Source: Ostrinia nubilalis (lineage: Eukaryota > Arthropoda > Insecta > Lepidoptera > Crambidae). Taken from it: a stretch of 64,000 nt of DNA. Within the stretch, counting starts at the first letter, position 1, and each line of letters begins with the position of its first letter. Below the pieces are notes generated by a model. It made no database searches and was not told where the DNA came from. It saw only the letters and a list, made by a program, of their open reading frames with translations. A program made the translations under genes and the position numbers. The DNA is taken from assembly GCF_963855985.1 (NCBI RefSeq), contig NC_087118.1, positions 1,612,001 to 1,676,000 of the forward strand, written 5' to 3'. This document shows, piece by piece, positions 1-9,826 of this stretch.

Positions 1-1164
1 ATGAGAGAGTGTCAGCCGAACAGTTCCAATAGAGACCCAGTGTTTTGGCTGCCTCTTTGTAGCTGAGATTTAGGTGGTCTGAACTGGCGTCTCGACCACA
101 CACTGCATTTAAAATTTCAACATTATTAGAATGCCACTTTCTTAAGTAAAATTTAGCTGAATTTAATGAATTAGTGACATTTTTGCATAAATTTATTGTG
201 TCTTGAATAGAGTCAGCCCCTGATAGAAAATCATCTACATAGAAATCTTGACAAATAGCTCGTTTAACGAGAGGGTCTGTCGTGTCATAGCCTAACTGTG
301 ACAAACATCTGGTGGCTAAAAATGGAGCTGAAGCTGTGCCATATGTTACAGTGTTCAGTGTATATGTTTTGAGAGGATGTGAAGGGTCGAATCTCCACAA
401 TATACATTGTAGTGGACGTTGATCTTGTGTAATGTTGATTTGTCGATACATTTTTTCGACGTCAGCTGACACGACAAACTGATGTTGACGGAAACGTAAT
501 AATATGGGAAATATTTCATCCTGAATGGTAGGCCCTACGCGTTGTATGTCGTTCAATGACTTACCGGACGACGTTTTGGCTGACGCGTCGAACACTACTC
601 TTAATTTTGTAGTGGAGCTACTCTCCTTATAGACACCATGATGTGGTAAATAACAATACTTAGTGTTGGATTTAGGTATTATTTCGGTCATGTGACCTAG
701 ATCCAAGTATTCAGTCATAAATTGTAAATATAAGTGTTTCATACTAGGATCTCTTTCCAGACGAAGTTCAAGAGATAAGAATCTACGTTTTGCAATAAAT
801 AATGACTCCCCAAGTACGTCTGGTGAGTCATTGAGTGGCATTGAAACTATGAAGCGACCGTTACTATCTCGTCTGGTGGTTTCTAAAAAATGTTTTTCAC
901 ACTGAAGCTCATCTAGTGTGTGTTTGTATTGGGGTGGAATTGTATCCAACTCCCAGAAGCGGGTCAGATCAGACTGGTCTTGATTACTATTGATGTGCAT
1001 ACACACATGATTACTAGGACCCGGTTGGCTTATGGCGCCTGAAACTAGCCATCCAAACTTAGTTTCGAATAGAACCGGCTTGTTTTTACCTAACTGGATG
1101 CGATTTGTGCCAATCACACTCCAAAAGACGTCCGCACCTACTAGTAAATTGATGGTAGTTTGGA
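1..1164 (-). pseudogene. pol: BEL/Pao Pol, reverse transcriptase part (partial)
   Basis: Translating the minus strand from about 1164 to 1 gives one continuous frame without stops. It begins just after the protease with an N-L-L-V-G-A-D-V-F-W stretch, typical of the BEL protease-RT linker. It continues with LRVVFDAS, an SLND motif, a DVEKMYRQI motif (the first catalytic Asp of the RT palm) and YVDDFLSG (the catalytic pair). The open frame leaves the window inside the RT/connection region. It is out of frame with the upstream Gag-protease frame by one base near 1160. The reading frame, motifs and family are seen directly; loss of function is inferred from the frameshifts. Confidence 0.88.
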
Positions 1165-2411
1165 TCGGCTAGACAAACTCCAGATGGTATGTTTAGATCG
1201 TGTATGTCTATGTATGTGTTTGGTAATAACGAAGTTATTTGTGGAAGAACGAAGCAATCAATATTGGTTCTATAGTGACCATTGTAAGACTCTAATGTAA
1301 GAGAGCAAGACTGAGTGCTTTTGGACGTTTGGTTGTTTATTCCTGTTACCTTTGAACTAGCTAGGCGGGTAGGGAGGTTCAGTCTGCCACAGAGATCTTG
1401 TGTGACGAAGTTACCCGTACTGCCGTTGTCTAGCAGGATTCTGGCTGGATGCGATTTTCCACGCTTGTCGATCACGTTGACCAGAGCTGTGGAAAGCAAT
1501 ATATGACATGTGTTATTGACATAGTTTTTGTGTTGTGAAGAATTGGCAGAAAGTACGATGCTGTCATGGGAAACTGTCTCTTGGGGTGAACCTTTGTGCA
1601 AAAGAGTATTGTGTTTTATATTACAATACTTGCAATGTGACAGCTTGCAGCGTGACTCGTTGTGACCTGGTCGAAGGCAGTTTTGACAAACCTTGTATTC
1701 TTTTACCTTAAGTATGCGTGTCTCAACAGGTAACCTACGGAATGAGTCACAGGAAAACAGTTGATGTTCCTTTTGACATAGAGGACAGCAATGAGATTTG
1801 GGCTTGCTAGAAGATACAATGAAGCTTTTAGCCCTGGTTGTAGGTGCCTGATCAATTTTACCTTTATTTCTTGTCTCCTCTAATGTCTCCAAAAGGTCAG
1901 CCCTGTTTGACAAAAATGTTAAAAAAATATCTAGTGTGGGTGGGTCACTATGATTATTGCGAAATTCCTCCCATTCTCTGTTTGAAGTACTATCTAATTT
2001 AGTAGACATCATGTAAATGATCAAGGTATCCCAATGTTCTGTAGGCTGGTCTAGGGTAGCCAAGGCACGTAGGTTTTTGTTTGTGATATCTACTATGTAT
2101 CGCAAAGCCTTGCTCGATTCCTTTTGTATAGCATTTATGTTAAAGAGTGATTGCACATGATTGTTGACGAGCAGGCGTTTGTTGTCGTATCGTTTACACA
2201 ACAATTCCCAAGCAGCCGTATAATTATTGGCCTTGAAATCCAGGCTTTTAATTACTAATGAAGCACTTTCTCTTAAACAAGCGCGAAGGTAATGAAATTT
2301 ATTAATTTCGTCCATACTATCATTGGAATGAATAATAGAAACAAATGTATCGCGAAACTCGAGCCACTGCTGATAGTCCCCGTTGAAGGTAGGCAATTCA
2401 ATTTTAGGCAA
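1086..2411 (-). pseudogene. gag: BEL/Pao Gag (main part) plus retropepsin-like protease
   Basis: The 441-codon frame starts with the LPTFNGDYQQW motif characteristic of BEL Gag (DUF1759-like). Around residues 210-270 it carries a Cys/His-rich segment with CPLC, CQNCLRPGHNESRC and CKYC, matching nucleocapsid zinc knuckles. At about residues 325-350 is LLDNGSTGNFV, a retropepsin active-site segment (D-N-G-S in place of the usual D-S/T-G) followed by a DUF1758-like region. The last about 20 residues are out of frame, because a one-base shift near 1160 takes the reading frame away from the RT. The true upstream frame continues without an ATG from the segment at 2446-2805, so this start is not a native initiation site. 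Confidence 0.85.
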
Positions 2412-2445
2412 TCTTACGAAATTGTTGTGTCTTTGTGTGCTTGCA

Positions 2446-2805
2446 TCAAGAGACAGAACTACTTACCTCAGAACCGTTGAGCGCGAGCGCAGCGGCCGCA
2501 GGGGACGGCTCGAGCAGTGCCCTCGCCGTGCCGATCGCGACGTAGTATTGGTTCTCGATGGCCTCCCGCTCCTGATATCTCAGGTCGGGATCCTCCGTAA
2601 GCTCTTCAATCTCCGTCTGAAGAGTATCAAAGTCCTCATATAAGGCATCAATCTTTCCAAGGCGTAATTTAATTTCGTTAAAAAGCGGGGAATTTGGCAA
2701 CACTGAATCATCTTTTACTACATTTATGTAATTTGAAAAGCTAGTGATTTTACTTTTTATTGTTCCACGCCTTTTAACTAATTGTGATATTTTTGCTTCA
2801 GACAT
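2446..2805 (-). pseudogene. gag: BEL/Pao Gag N-terminal segment
   Basis: This 119-codon frame begins MSEAKISQLVKRR and is followed by a mostly helical, charged stretch ending in an Ala-rich segment, the usual look of the BEL Gag N-terminus. Its natural continuation is the next frame downstream: the sequence reading S-L-D-A-S-T-Q-R-H leads directly into the LPTFNGDYQQW Gag motif, but only after a one-base shift near 2430. I chose the ATG at 2805 because it gives the canonical Gag start and no in-frame ATG lies nearby upstream. A GTAAGT at about 2453 resembles a splice donor, but a simple indel is the more economical explanation. Confidence 0.75.
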
Positions 2806-3895
2806 TCTTATGATTGATTGATATATGTATTTACTTTAAGGACTTGAATTAATTATATGTTTAAGATTGTAATTTACTTTATTTTTGTATTGTCAAATTA
2901 GAATATGTAAGTTTAAGGGTTTTGTATAAGTTAAGTAGAATAAGTATGATGTAAATATTAAAAAAATCGTTACGTAGTATCAAGTGTTTTGCAAAAAATG
3001 AAAAGAAATTAATATTAGGAACGGTACAACCGAGATACGACCGAGATGTTGACTTGTGAAGATAGCACACGACTCCCGAGTCGTGTCGGCGACTCGGTGT
3101 CTACCGACCTAGAAATAAAAAAATAAAAAAAACAAATTAAAACAAGGAAAGACAATTTGTGTAGTATTAGTGGCTATCTACGTAGTGTTAATGCGAAGCA
3201 GAATACACAATATTGTTATTATTATGATGAATTGATGTTTGCTGGTTTTATGATTTGAAATTATTTATGAATTTAATAAACTATATTTTACCAAATGTTT
3301 TATTGTTTGATTTTACTGCAAAGCTTGACAGACACCACAGTTGAGAAAATACGTTACAAGTTATTCAATGTGAAGGTAGACTTAGTAAATGAGTTTTGAA
3401 AATGAGGATTTTGCTAACTACTGATACGGAAGAGATGAAAAATGGGTGATGATTTTACGAAATGGATTATGAAAGAAGTGATTGCGAAGCTTGGATGTGG
3501 GTTCGCAAAGCGGATGATATGTGATGTGATGGGAAAAAAAGAAAGAAAATGGATTGATCTCACGGTTTCGTGCTATGGCGCAACTTATCCTTTCTTCTTT
3601 TCGCTGATGACTCCTCTTCACTGAACGCCGATGAGCGCTGACGCTGAACGCTGACGTTTCCTGGACGCTGGATCTTCGATGCTGGCCCTGGGCTGCACGT
3701 AGACGATGATCTCGGCGTTGATACTGCTCTGCTGATGACCAGGAACCGTCGAGGGCTGCTGTTGTGCGAATATCTTGCACTTTGTCGTGTTGCTTGCGGA
3801 ACCGGACGGACCGTTGACGTTTGCAGTATTCAAATTTGAAGACGTGTCGCACCGGAATTTCTCGCGTACTTTACGTTGAGGATCGAAGGACCATA
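2806..3895 (-). other. BEL leader region between PBS and gag
   Basis: This stretch of nearly 1.1 kb lies between the PBS-like sequence (3880-3893, TGG-starting on the minus strand) and the Gag ATG. It contains a 71-codon Gln/Ser-rich open frame (3618-3833) that I do not recognise, and a compact inverted repeat near 3068-3100 built on CGACTC/GAGTCG that could fold as a hairpin. A pyrimidine-rich TTTATTTCTAG-GT acceptor-like site lies near 3110. The leader may contain an intron or a packaging or dimerisation structure; both are inferences from position and fold. Confidence 0.45.
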
Positions 3896-4120
3896 TGTTC
3901 CCCGTAGGTCTAAGTTGAGCCTAACTTCGAACCCTACAGGAGATTTATAATGAAAAACTGTATTTTTGAACTGGTTATATTACAAGATTAAATTAAGATG
4001 CGCGCGCGATGGTCGTACGGAATGAGTGAGCGGCGGCCGCGGTTGCGGCAGCGTATTTATGTGTAGGCGCGGGGACCCCGCGCTCCCCCGCCGATGCGCC
4101 CTCTGTTGTCATCACTAGTC
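3896..4120 (-). repeat. Probable BEL 5' LTR (outer boundary uncertain)
   Basis: On the minus strand the sequence ends in ...GGGGAACA immediately before the TGGTCCTTCGA primer-site motif, as expected for the 3' edge of an LTR. Upstream there is a TATA-like ATAAATACG on the minus strand, near 4050, in a GC-rich setting. I could not find a convincing TG start or a second LTR inside the window, so the outer limit is a guess. Confidence 0.4.
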
Positions 4121-4154
4121 GGTGATTTCTGAAAGTCGATCCCATATCACTCAC

Positions 4155-4394
4155 AATATCAATAACTTCTATTTTGATGAGCCTCTTTCTTTTCTGATTT
4201 TTCGTTATCACATAGGAATTCGTCGGTCCTAGTCTTCTTTTTGAAACACCTTTTTTATTCTTAGGCTTTTTCACTTGTCTTTGAACAGCATGCGCGTGTA
4301 GTCTGGAACACAGCTCCGGAAACTCTTGCGTAAATCCCTCCAGCGGATCTTGAGCGTACTGGGATAACATGATGTCAGGAGATTGAGCCATTAT
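4155..4394 (-). CDS. First coding exon of an unrecognised gene, 79 codons
   Basis: On the minus strand an acceptor (TTTATTTTGTTGTAG) is followed within four bases by an ATG (4391), and 79 open codons end at a GTGAGT donor (4154-4149) in phase 0. A short upstream exon ends at a GTAAGT donor (4476), giving a small intron at 4395-4476. The peptide begins MAQSPDIMLSQYAQDP and becomes strongly basic (KKPKNKKGVSKRR, NQKRKRLIK), which would suit a nuclear or nucleic-acid-binding protein. I do not recognise the family. The open frame continues past the donor into sequence that looks like the BEL LTR, so a retroelement probably sits in the next intron. Exon calls rest on splice consensus and frame only. 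Confidence 0.45.
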
Positions 4395-4476
4395 CTACAA
4401 CAAAATAAAGTTTCATTAGTAAAAATATTTTTAACGTAAAACAAAGTGTTACACAAACTTCAAAATAAATACTTAC

Positions 4477-4540
4477 AAGAATAGAAGCAATCGCACTGTA
4501 GTACAACGTTCGTCAGAGACAAAGTGTGAATGGTAAGAAA
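4477..4540 (-). other. Possible 5' untranslated exon of the 4.3-kb gene
   Basis: On the minus strand the sequence runs into TTCTT followed by GTAAGTATT, a strong donor. It lies 82 bases upstream of the acceptor preceding the ATG at 4391. The 5' limit is not visible; no TATA box is obvious. Confidence 0.3.
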
Positions 4541-4901
4541 ATAACCAAGTTGAGGAATCAATCACATTTTGCTGAGTTTATAATTAATATCGTCGTCACT
4601 GACGACCTACATAATACTCAGCACGTGTACATAAACATGACAATCAGTATTGTCGAATGTTTTTTTTGCTTGAATTTTATAAATAAAAAAACAAAATATC
4701 AATTTAATTTAGCAGGTAAGGAATTTTGTAAGAAAACCAAAAAAATTTATTCTGAAAATGATTTATTTTTATAAGTAAGTAAAAAGTAATGCTAACAGAA
4801 AATGCAATATAATATTAAATTTAACAATAAAGTCTAAAACTAACGTATTTTACATAGAAATTATTTACATTTAATATTTATTTCAGCTTAAAGTGATTTT
4901 A
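4541..4901. other. AT-rich spacer
   Basis: No supported gene. A short plus-strand open frame (4526-4774) has no recognisable motif and AT-rich composition, and I read it as chance. Confidence 0.5.
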
Positions 4902-6349
4902 TTACAACAATGAGCTATGCCCCCATGCCATTGTGGAAATTTTGTCTTGCAATATAAAACGTTTGTCATCCGCATTTGACAAAGCAATTTTATTAACTGT
5001 CTGTGTAAAAATATTATGCTTAATACATTTAAACAGAATATTTTTCCTACGCACTATTTTATCGTTTAGTAATGTGTTACTATAATCAGATGCCTCCAAG
5101 TGCTTAATAACATTTTTTCTTATTCCTTTTGCCTTTTTAATGACATTAGAATCAGTTTTAATGCAATACAATTTTGATCTCAACCCTACAAATTCAGTCA
5201 TTATACACCCGCCTAGTTTGTCTTTGAATAGACCAGGTACTTTTTTGTTTCGAATCGGAAGGTCATACTGATTTTTCAGAGCGTAATTACTGGTATCGAA
5301 ATATTGTAAGAAATGTTGCTTTATATCTACATAAAAATCATTTGTTTCTATTTGGTAAATAAAGCTATCAGTGTCTGTATAGCATAGTCGCACTCTATCT
5401 CCGTAGTGAGGCTTTATTACAGAGTAATGAAACTGGTACATGTGACTTTTAGAAAGTTCTAAAACGGCAAAGCCAATGTAAATTGGTTTATCTAATATAA
5501 TTTTTTCCGGTTTCATTTGAATAGCCACTAAGTTTTCGGAGAAAATGGTGGCGCTATGAAAGTTTGGTCGAGAAATTAACTTTGCAGCAGAGAGAGACCG
5601 GTTTGTTCGATTGGTATCGTCCTGCCACTGATTCACTAATTTGATGTCTACTCTACGTTCAGTGTCTTCTAATGTTTTCCCAAAAACAGAATTATTCATA
5701 AGTTTGAATAAATCTTGTTGGAATGGTGTTACTGCTTTCTTTCTCAGTTCTGTGTTAAGATTTATATATTGCGCTAAAAATTTGCTTTGTTTAAAAGTCA
5801 CAACTCGATGAATTTTTTGTAAAATTAGACCATGGTTTAAACAAGTCTTTAAATGAACGTAGTGAATCACATATTGGTATTTTGAATATAAGTTTGGTAC
5901 TAATTTAGAAGTTTTACCTCCCGGAGGTATGAATTTCCCCGCGCAAAATGGATAATCGTTGTGAATACAATGCAATTCTTCCGGATATAATAAATCAACT
6001 TCAAGAATAAAACCAAAATCCGCATCGTCGGGCACGTTCATAATTTGTAATTGATCAATTTCGTGCTGTTTCAAAAATCTGAAATGGGATACTGGCAAAG
6101 ACTGGCACATACTATAACCATAAAGATTATTACAGTCGATATATATGAGAAAAGAATCCGTTTTAGTTTCATCATAATTATCCATGTAAATATTATATTC
6201 GCCTGAGCATGTCTAGTAGAACATAAACAAATTCCACCCCGTATACCTTTCTGTATGAGACGTATAATTTCTAAGTCAGACAATAACTCCAACTCTACTC
6301 CTGTTTTCAGCAACATTGCGTCAAATGATAAGCTCGGAGCTGTTAAGTA
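4902..6349 (-). pseudogene. Polinton/Maverick-type DNA polymerase B, C-terminal (palm) part
   Basis: The minus-strand frame carries the family B polymerase motifs in order: D-x-x-x-L-Y-G-Y-S-M near the start (motif A), NNSVFGKT in the middle (motif B) and YTDTDS (motif C, metal-binding Asp pair), ending ISTMAWGH, a typical terminus of protein-primed Polinton polymerases. Upstream, 6200-6349 encodes TAPSLSFDAML and a KGIRGG segment of the same enzyme in another frame: two extra bases near 6195 shift the frame. The N-terminal exonuclease part continues at 7264-9826 beyond an inserted repeat. No other Polinton gene (integrase, ATPase, protease, capsid) is present, so this is an isolated fossil. 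Confidence 0.9.
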
Positions 6350-7263
6350 ATTAAAAAAAATAAAACCGACTCCAAAAAACATACACTTTAGTGTGGTGCC
6401 AAGATTATGAAACGTGTGAAGTTTGCCTGCACCGACTCCAAAAGTATCAATCATGGTATACATAAACATTAATTCGTCCTAATAAATAAGTAATTAGTAA
6501 TTATTTTTCTACTTTTTAGTGTATGTTTTTTGGAGTCGGTTTTATTTTTTTTAATAAAAATTAACTTATTTCTTGCTTTTTACTTAACTTATTATTGTAC
6601 CACGTATTACCACTGAAGGTAAGCAGTACATTGAGACTATATTCTTCATGTCAAGTGTAAAATAATATACCCTACAAAATACAGGTTACCATATCGGCAA
6701 CCTAAAAAGACCTTAAACCGTCAGCCCACCTTAAAAACATGAAAAAATACAACTGTTGGTCTATTTGTACCTATAATATTTAAAGAATTATCCTCCAACT
6801 CCTTAGCGTTAAGGAGTTGTACGTACCATGACCAGTTCATCATGATGAGATAATAACTATCTAATGCTAACACTTGAATAACTTTAGAAACTATACTTAT
6901 CTATAAAATTAAAAGAATTATCCTCCAACTCCTAAGCATTAAGGAGTTTTACCTTCTATCATCAGCTCATCAATATGATATGATGATTTCCAGGAGCAAA
7001 TACTTGAATAACTTAAGAAAACGTTTGAAAAACGATATACGTGCCTATAAAATTTGGGAGTTGCCCTCGATTTCCCTAGGATCCCATCATCAGATCCTGA
7101 CTTGGTGACAATGGGACCACCTCAGAAGTGTACCCTATCAAACAAAAAAAGAATTTTGAAAATCGGTCCACAATTGACGGAGTAATCGGTGAACATATAT
7201 AGAAAAAAAAAACATACATACAGTCGAACATATAACCTCCTCCTTTTTTGAAGTCGGTTAAAA
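6350..7263. repeat. Dispersed repeat inserted in the polymerase gene
   Basis: This block separates polymerase codons at 6349 and 7264. Both ends read inward as AACCGACT(C/T)CAAAAAA, giving imperfect terminal inverted repeats. The left portion (6350-6560) contains a second inverted pair around GGAGTCGGTTTTATTTTTTT. Two about 125-bp units with CCTCCAACTCCTxAGCxTTAAGGAG lie at about 6780-7025. The right part (7030-7260) is homologous, in opposite orientation, to 17225-17500. I recognise the pattern as a common lepidopteran repeat but cannot name its class with confidence. Confidence 0.65.
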
Positions 7264-8247
7264 AGCAGGATCTAAGTGATATTGCTTTTTACAAACCGCT
7301 CTAAAATTTTCAAAGACGTCTGTTAGTAAATAGACGTCGGTTTTGAGATAAAGATCTGTATATTCTCCCATATTGCTTATGTTAAAAGTATCACGTTACA
7401 CGTTAGTAATCACTTGTGCATGCATGTAATCTTCATCGCTGATACCTTCATCAGTTAAAGTATTATAGAAGCTTTCTTTGGGAGGAAGTTGTCTCTCAGA
7501 GAACGATCTCCATGATTTCATGTGGTCGTAGGGATAAATACCTTTGCGAGTCATTAATTTAAATTCGTTTTCTTTAGCAAAACATTGTTTTAAGTGAATG
7601 AAATCTGATTTGTCTAAACCGTTTGCTAATTTTTCTAAGCTTGTGCCTAGAAATTTAAAAGAGTCTACAAATCTTAACTGAGCAAATTTCCCATCAGACT
7701 TTTTTAAATATTTTGTGAATGAAATATAGTTTTCTTTATTCTTAGGTATTACTTTAATAGGACCCAAACTATCAGCCAATTCCTTAATGAACAAATGACA
7801 ATCATAGCCTGCTAAATTATGAAAAAAAATAGGAACTAGTTTTGGGAGACTGTACTGTAAATTGCAGTACTGGTGAGCAGCACCTCGGTAGCAGCCTGTC
7901 AAGTGACAATGGTCTCTTACTTTGTCAAATAGCAGGAGACTATTGCAAATATGACACACGTCAGCTTTGGCATGCATTTTGGCATCACTTTCGTTAAACA
8001 CCATTGGCACTTCAACGTTTAGAATGTCATAAATTTTTTCTACGTCTCTATAAAGACATTTGAGAAATTTTTGAACACAGTCGCGACCGCGGTACGAAAC
8101 GAATCGATTAAGTTTGCTATCAAATGAGCTAACAATGCGATAAGCAAAAGCTGCTGGAATGTGTTGTATACGATTTAACGTAAAACTACAATTAGGATCA
8201 GGCTCACAAGTCGTTATTGGTTCAAGTAGAGTTTCAAAGTCGGCGTA
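7264..8247 (-). pseudogene. Polinton-type DNA polymerase B, exonuclease region
   Basis: The frame holds ADFETLLEP (Exo I metal-binding D and E), then a Cys/His segment C-H-I-C-N...R-D-H-C-H-L-T-G-x-Y-R-G-A-A-H-x-x-C-N resembling a recombination-endonuclease-VII-like zinc/HNH motif found in this polymerase group. FFHNLAGYDCHLF (Exo II) and a downstream region ending in [12 protein letters not shown] follow. An in-frame TAA at 7396-7398 interrupts it within a short local duplication. The first about 11 residues of the open frame reaching 8280 belong to the inserted LTR element, not to the polymerase. The segment is continuous in sense with 8829-9826 across that insertion. Confidence 0.88.
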
Positions 8248-8462
8248 TGTGCCGGTATGCACAATACTAAATCTCTTCATATCTTATCTTGATCACGTTC
8301 ACAGTGTCAGCACATTTATCACGTATAGTGCTGATGCTGTGACGTCATTTATCTATAATCTATATCGTATAAATAGTCACGCAGTTCGTGTTAATAAACA
8401 GACATAAAGCAGAGACTAACTACAACCCGTGTCTCATTCATACGGTCCTCCAACATGGCACA
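8248..8462 (+). repeat. Left LTR of the small LTR element
   Basis: It is 215 bases, TGTGCC...GGCACA, with a TATA-like box about 80 bases before its end and a TTCATACGGTCCTCCAACATGGCACA-type terminus that recurs at the right end of the element (8783-8823). No long repeat of the complete LTR exists elsewhere in the window. Confidence 0.75.
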
Positions 8463-8823
8463 AATTGGTGACCCCGACGACGAACCCGACGAAGAACCCG
8501 ACGAAGATGGCACAAATTGGTAACCCCGACGAAGAAGACGATCCCGACGAAGTTGACACAAATTGGTGACCCCAACGAAGCCGACGTAGCGACGAAGCCG
8601 ACAAACAACGACGAAGTTAAACAAGTATCAAGCCAACGTGATGTGAGACGTAACCTCCATCACCACCATCTTCAGCATCAGCCTCCGCCAGTTTTCATCT
8701 GACATGGAATCAAATTGGCTACCCCGATTGAGCAGAGCAAATCCGTGACGTCACTTCAACATCAATCATCGTCATCATGTCAATTCATACGGTCTCATTC
8801 ATACGGTCCTCCAACATGGCACA
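8248..8823 (+). mobile_element. Small internally deleted LTR element with 5-bp target duplication
   Basis: The element starts TGTGCC and ends GGCACA and is flanked on both sides by GCGTA (8243-8247 and 8824-8828), a 5-bp target duplication. A complete left LTR can be drawn at 8248-8462, with TATAAATAG near 8380 and AATAAA-like TTAATAAACA at about 8391. It is followed by AAT-TGGTGACCCCGACG, a PBS-like start. The right LTR is reduced to its last 40-60 bases. Between them about 300 bases repeat the PBS-like motif and an Asp/Glu-codon-like GACGAA repeat; there is no gag or pol. It inserted into the Polinton polymerase. Its superfamily cannot be set from this remnant; a 5-bp duplication fits Ty3/Gypsy or BEL. 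Confidence 0.85.
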
Positions 8824-8828
8824 GCGTA

Positions 8829-9381
8829 CACCACAAAAGGAACATCCTGTTTTCGATTAAAATTTTTAAAATGAAGACAACTACCATGTTCCGGAAGCAC
8901 AGTAGTCACACCGCAACAAGTGTGACTATTAAGTTTCTCTTCAGACGAAAAAAACAGCATACAATCATCACAAAAGTATATCGTGCCATGATGCTTTGTT
9001 ATTTGAGTACGAACAAGACGTGACAAATTTTTTATTAAAACATAGTGCGATTTGTTTCCCTTTTCAAGTAATATTAAATTGATCCTTGTTTTTCTTTTGA
9101 ACTCAGATCTGTAAATTGGACCCACAATGCGGTTACTTTTTAAGGAATATACATTTATGGATATATGTATTTTGATTATTTTTTTCAAATGTTCTTATAT
9201 CTGTGAAAGTAACAGGGAAGTTTAAACCATCAATATTCAATACGTCTTGTAAATTAGGATAGGACGATGGACGATCTCCGTTGCGTTTTGCAGGATAAAG
9301 GGCTGCGACAACGCTCCATAAAAAACAAAAGCTATCTTTGTTTTGGATATTGATGCATGCTTTTTTCTTTTTTAAATGTAA
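8829..9381 (-). pseudogene. Polinton-type DNA polymerase B, N-terminal domain
   Basis: Minus-strand translation gives ACINIQNKD...FLWSVVAALYP followed by ISINVY and a zinc-finger-like C-D-D-C-(x12)-H-x-C segment, ending at VPFVVYA, which abuts the small LTR element exactly where the Exo I motif should follow. The A-C-I-N-I-Q-N motif and the finger are standard in the N-terminal region of Polinton polymerases. An ATG at 9188 lies inside the domain and is not the native start, since coding similarity continues beyond it. Confidence 0.85.
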
Positions 9382-9581
9382 CTAGCTGACCCGGCGAACT
9401 TTGTTCCGCCTTAATGGCAATAAATAAGCAGACTTTTTTTTTATTTCGAACGGGATAAAAAGTATCCTATGTCCTTCTCCTGGCTCTAAACTACCTCCCT
9501 GACAATTTTCAGCTAAATCGGTTCAGCCGTTCTTGAGTTATAAGTGGTGTAACTAACACGACTTTCTTTTATATATATAGA
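9382..9581 (-). mobile_element. Short non-autonomous Helitron
   Basis: On the minus strand it begins TCTATATATATAAAAG and ends GGTCAGCTAG. It lies between a host A and a host T without target duplication, as Helitrons do. Removing its 200 bases would bring the flanking polymerase codons into the same frame, which confirms both boundaries. It has no coding capacity. Confidence 0.85.
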
Positions 9582-9826
9582 TGGCAAATCCATATAACTA
9601 GAACCTGAACCACTTAAAGGATCAAATTTATTGATATTAATCTCTACATAAATGTTATTTAGAAAGGCCCACCCACTGTCACGGTCCTGAAATTCTTCAA
9701 CTTTTTTACACAAGTTATTAGTCAAATATTTGGTTCCAGATAAAGTTACGATGTATTGTTATATTCTTAGTGGCAAAAGATTTTACGTCTTGGGAATCGT
9801 TTTTTAGTAAAATGAAATTAGCAAAA
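9582..9826 (-). pseudogene. Polinton-type DNA polymerase B, extreme N-terminal part
   Basis: The frame shows TNNLCKKVEEFQDRDSGW and a Ser-Tyr-Met-Asp-Leu-Pro segment, matching the region before the A-C-I-N-I-Q-N motif in Polinton polymerases. A frameshift near 9765 separates it from more upstream codons (FANFILLKNDSQDVKSF) that still look polymerase-like. It is cut off by the Helitron starting at 9827, and I found no continuation to its right. Confidence 0.75.

Larger units (their letters stand above)
1..3896 (-). mobile_element. BEL/Pao LTR retrotransposon, 5' part
   Basis: Reading leftward, the region holds an LTR end at 3896, a TGG-starting primer-binding-site-like sequence (3880-3893), a leader of about 1.07 kb, then Gag, a retropepsin-like protease and a BEL-type reverse transcriptase that leaves the window at base 1. 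Gag-protease-RT order with a long Gag and an aspartic protease before the RT is the BEL/Pao arrangement. The coding part is interrupted by two frameshifts (near 2430 and near 1160), so this copy is a relic. RNase H, integrase and the 3' LTR would lie to the left of the window. The LTR start is uncertain: a TATA-like motif and GC-rich sequence at about 4030-4120 suggest the LTR reaches roughly that far. Confidence 0.85.

Noticed and set aside
2292..2643. Plus-strand open frames opposite the BEL Gag
   Set aside because: They are antisense shadows of the recognised Gag frame.
6071..6469. 132-codon frame as an independent gene
   Set aside because: Its middle part is a stretch of the Polinton polymerase in a shifted frame; both ends are inserted repeat or out-of-frame sequence.
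8391..8702. Small proteins with Ser-rich or Asp/Glu-rich repeats
   Set aside because: They translate the GACGAA repeat inside the small LTR element in different frames and lack conserved context.
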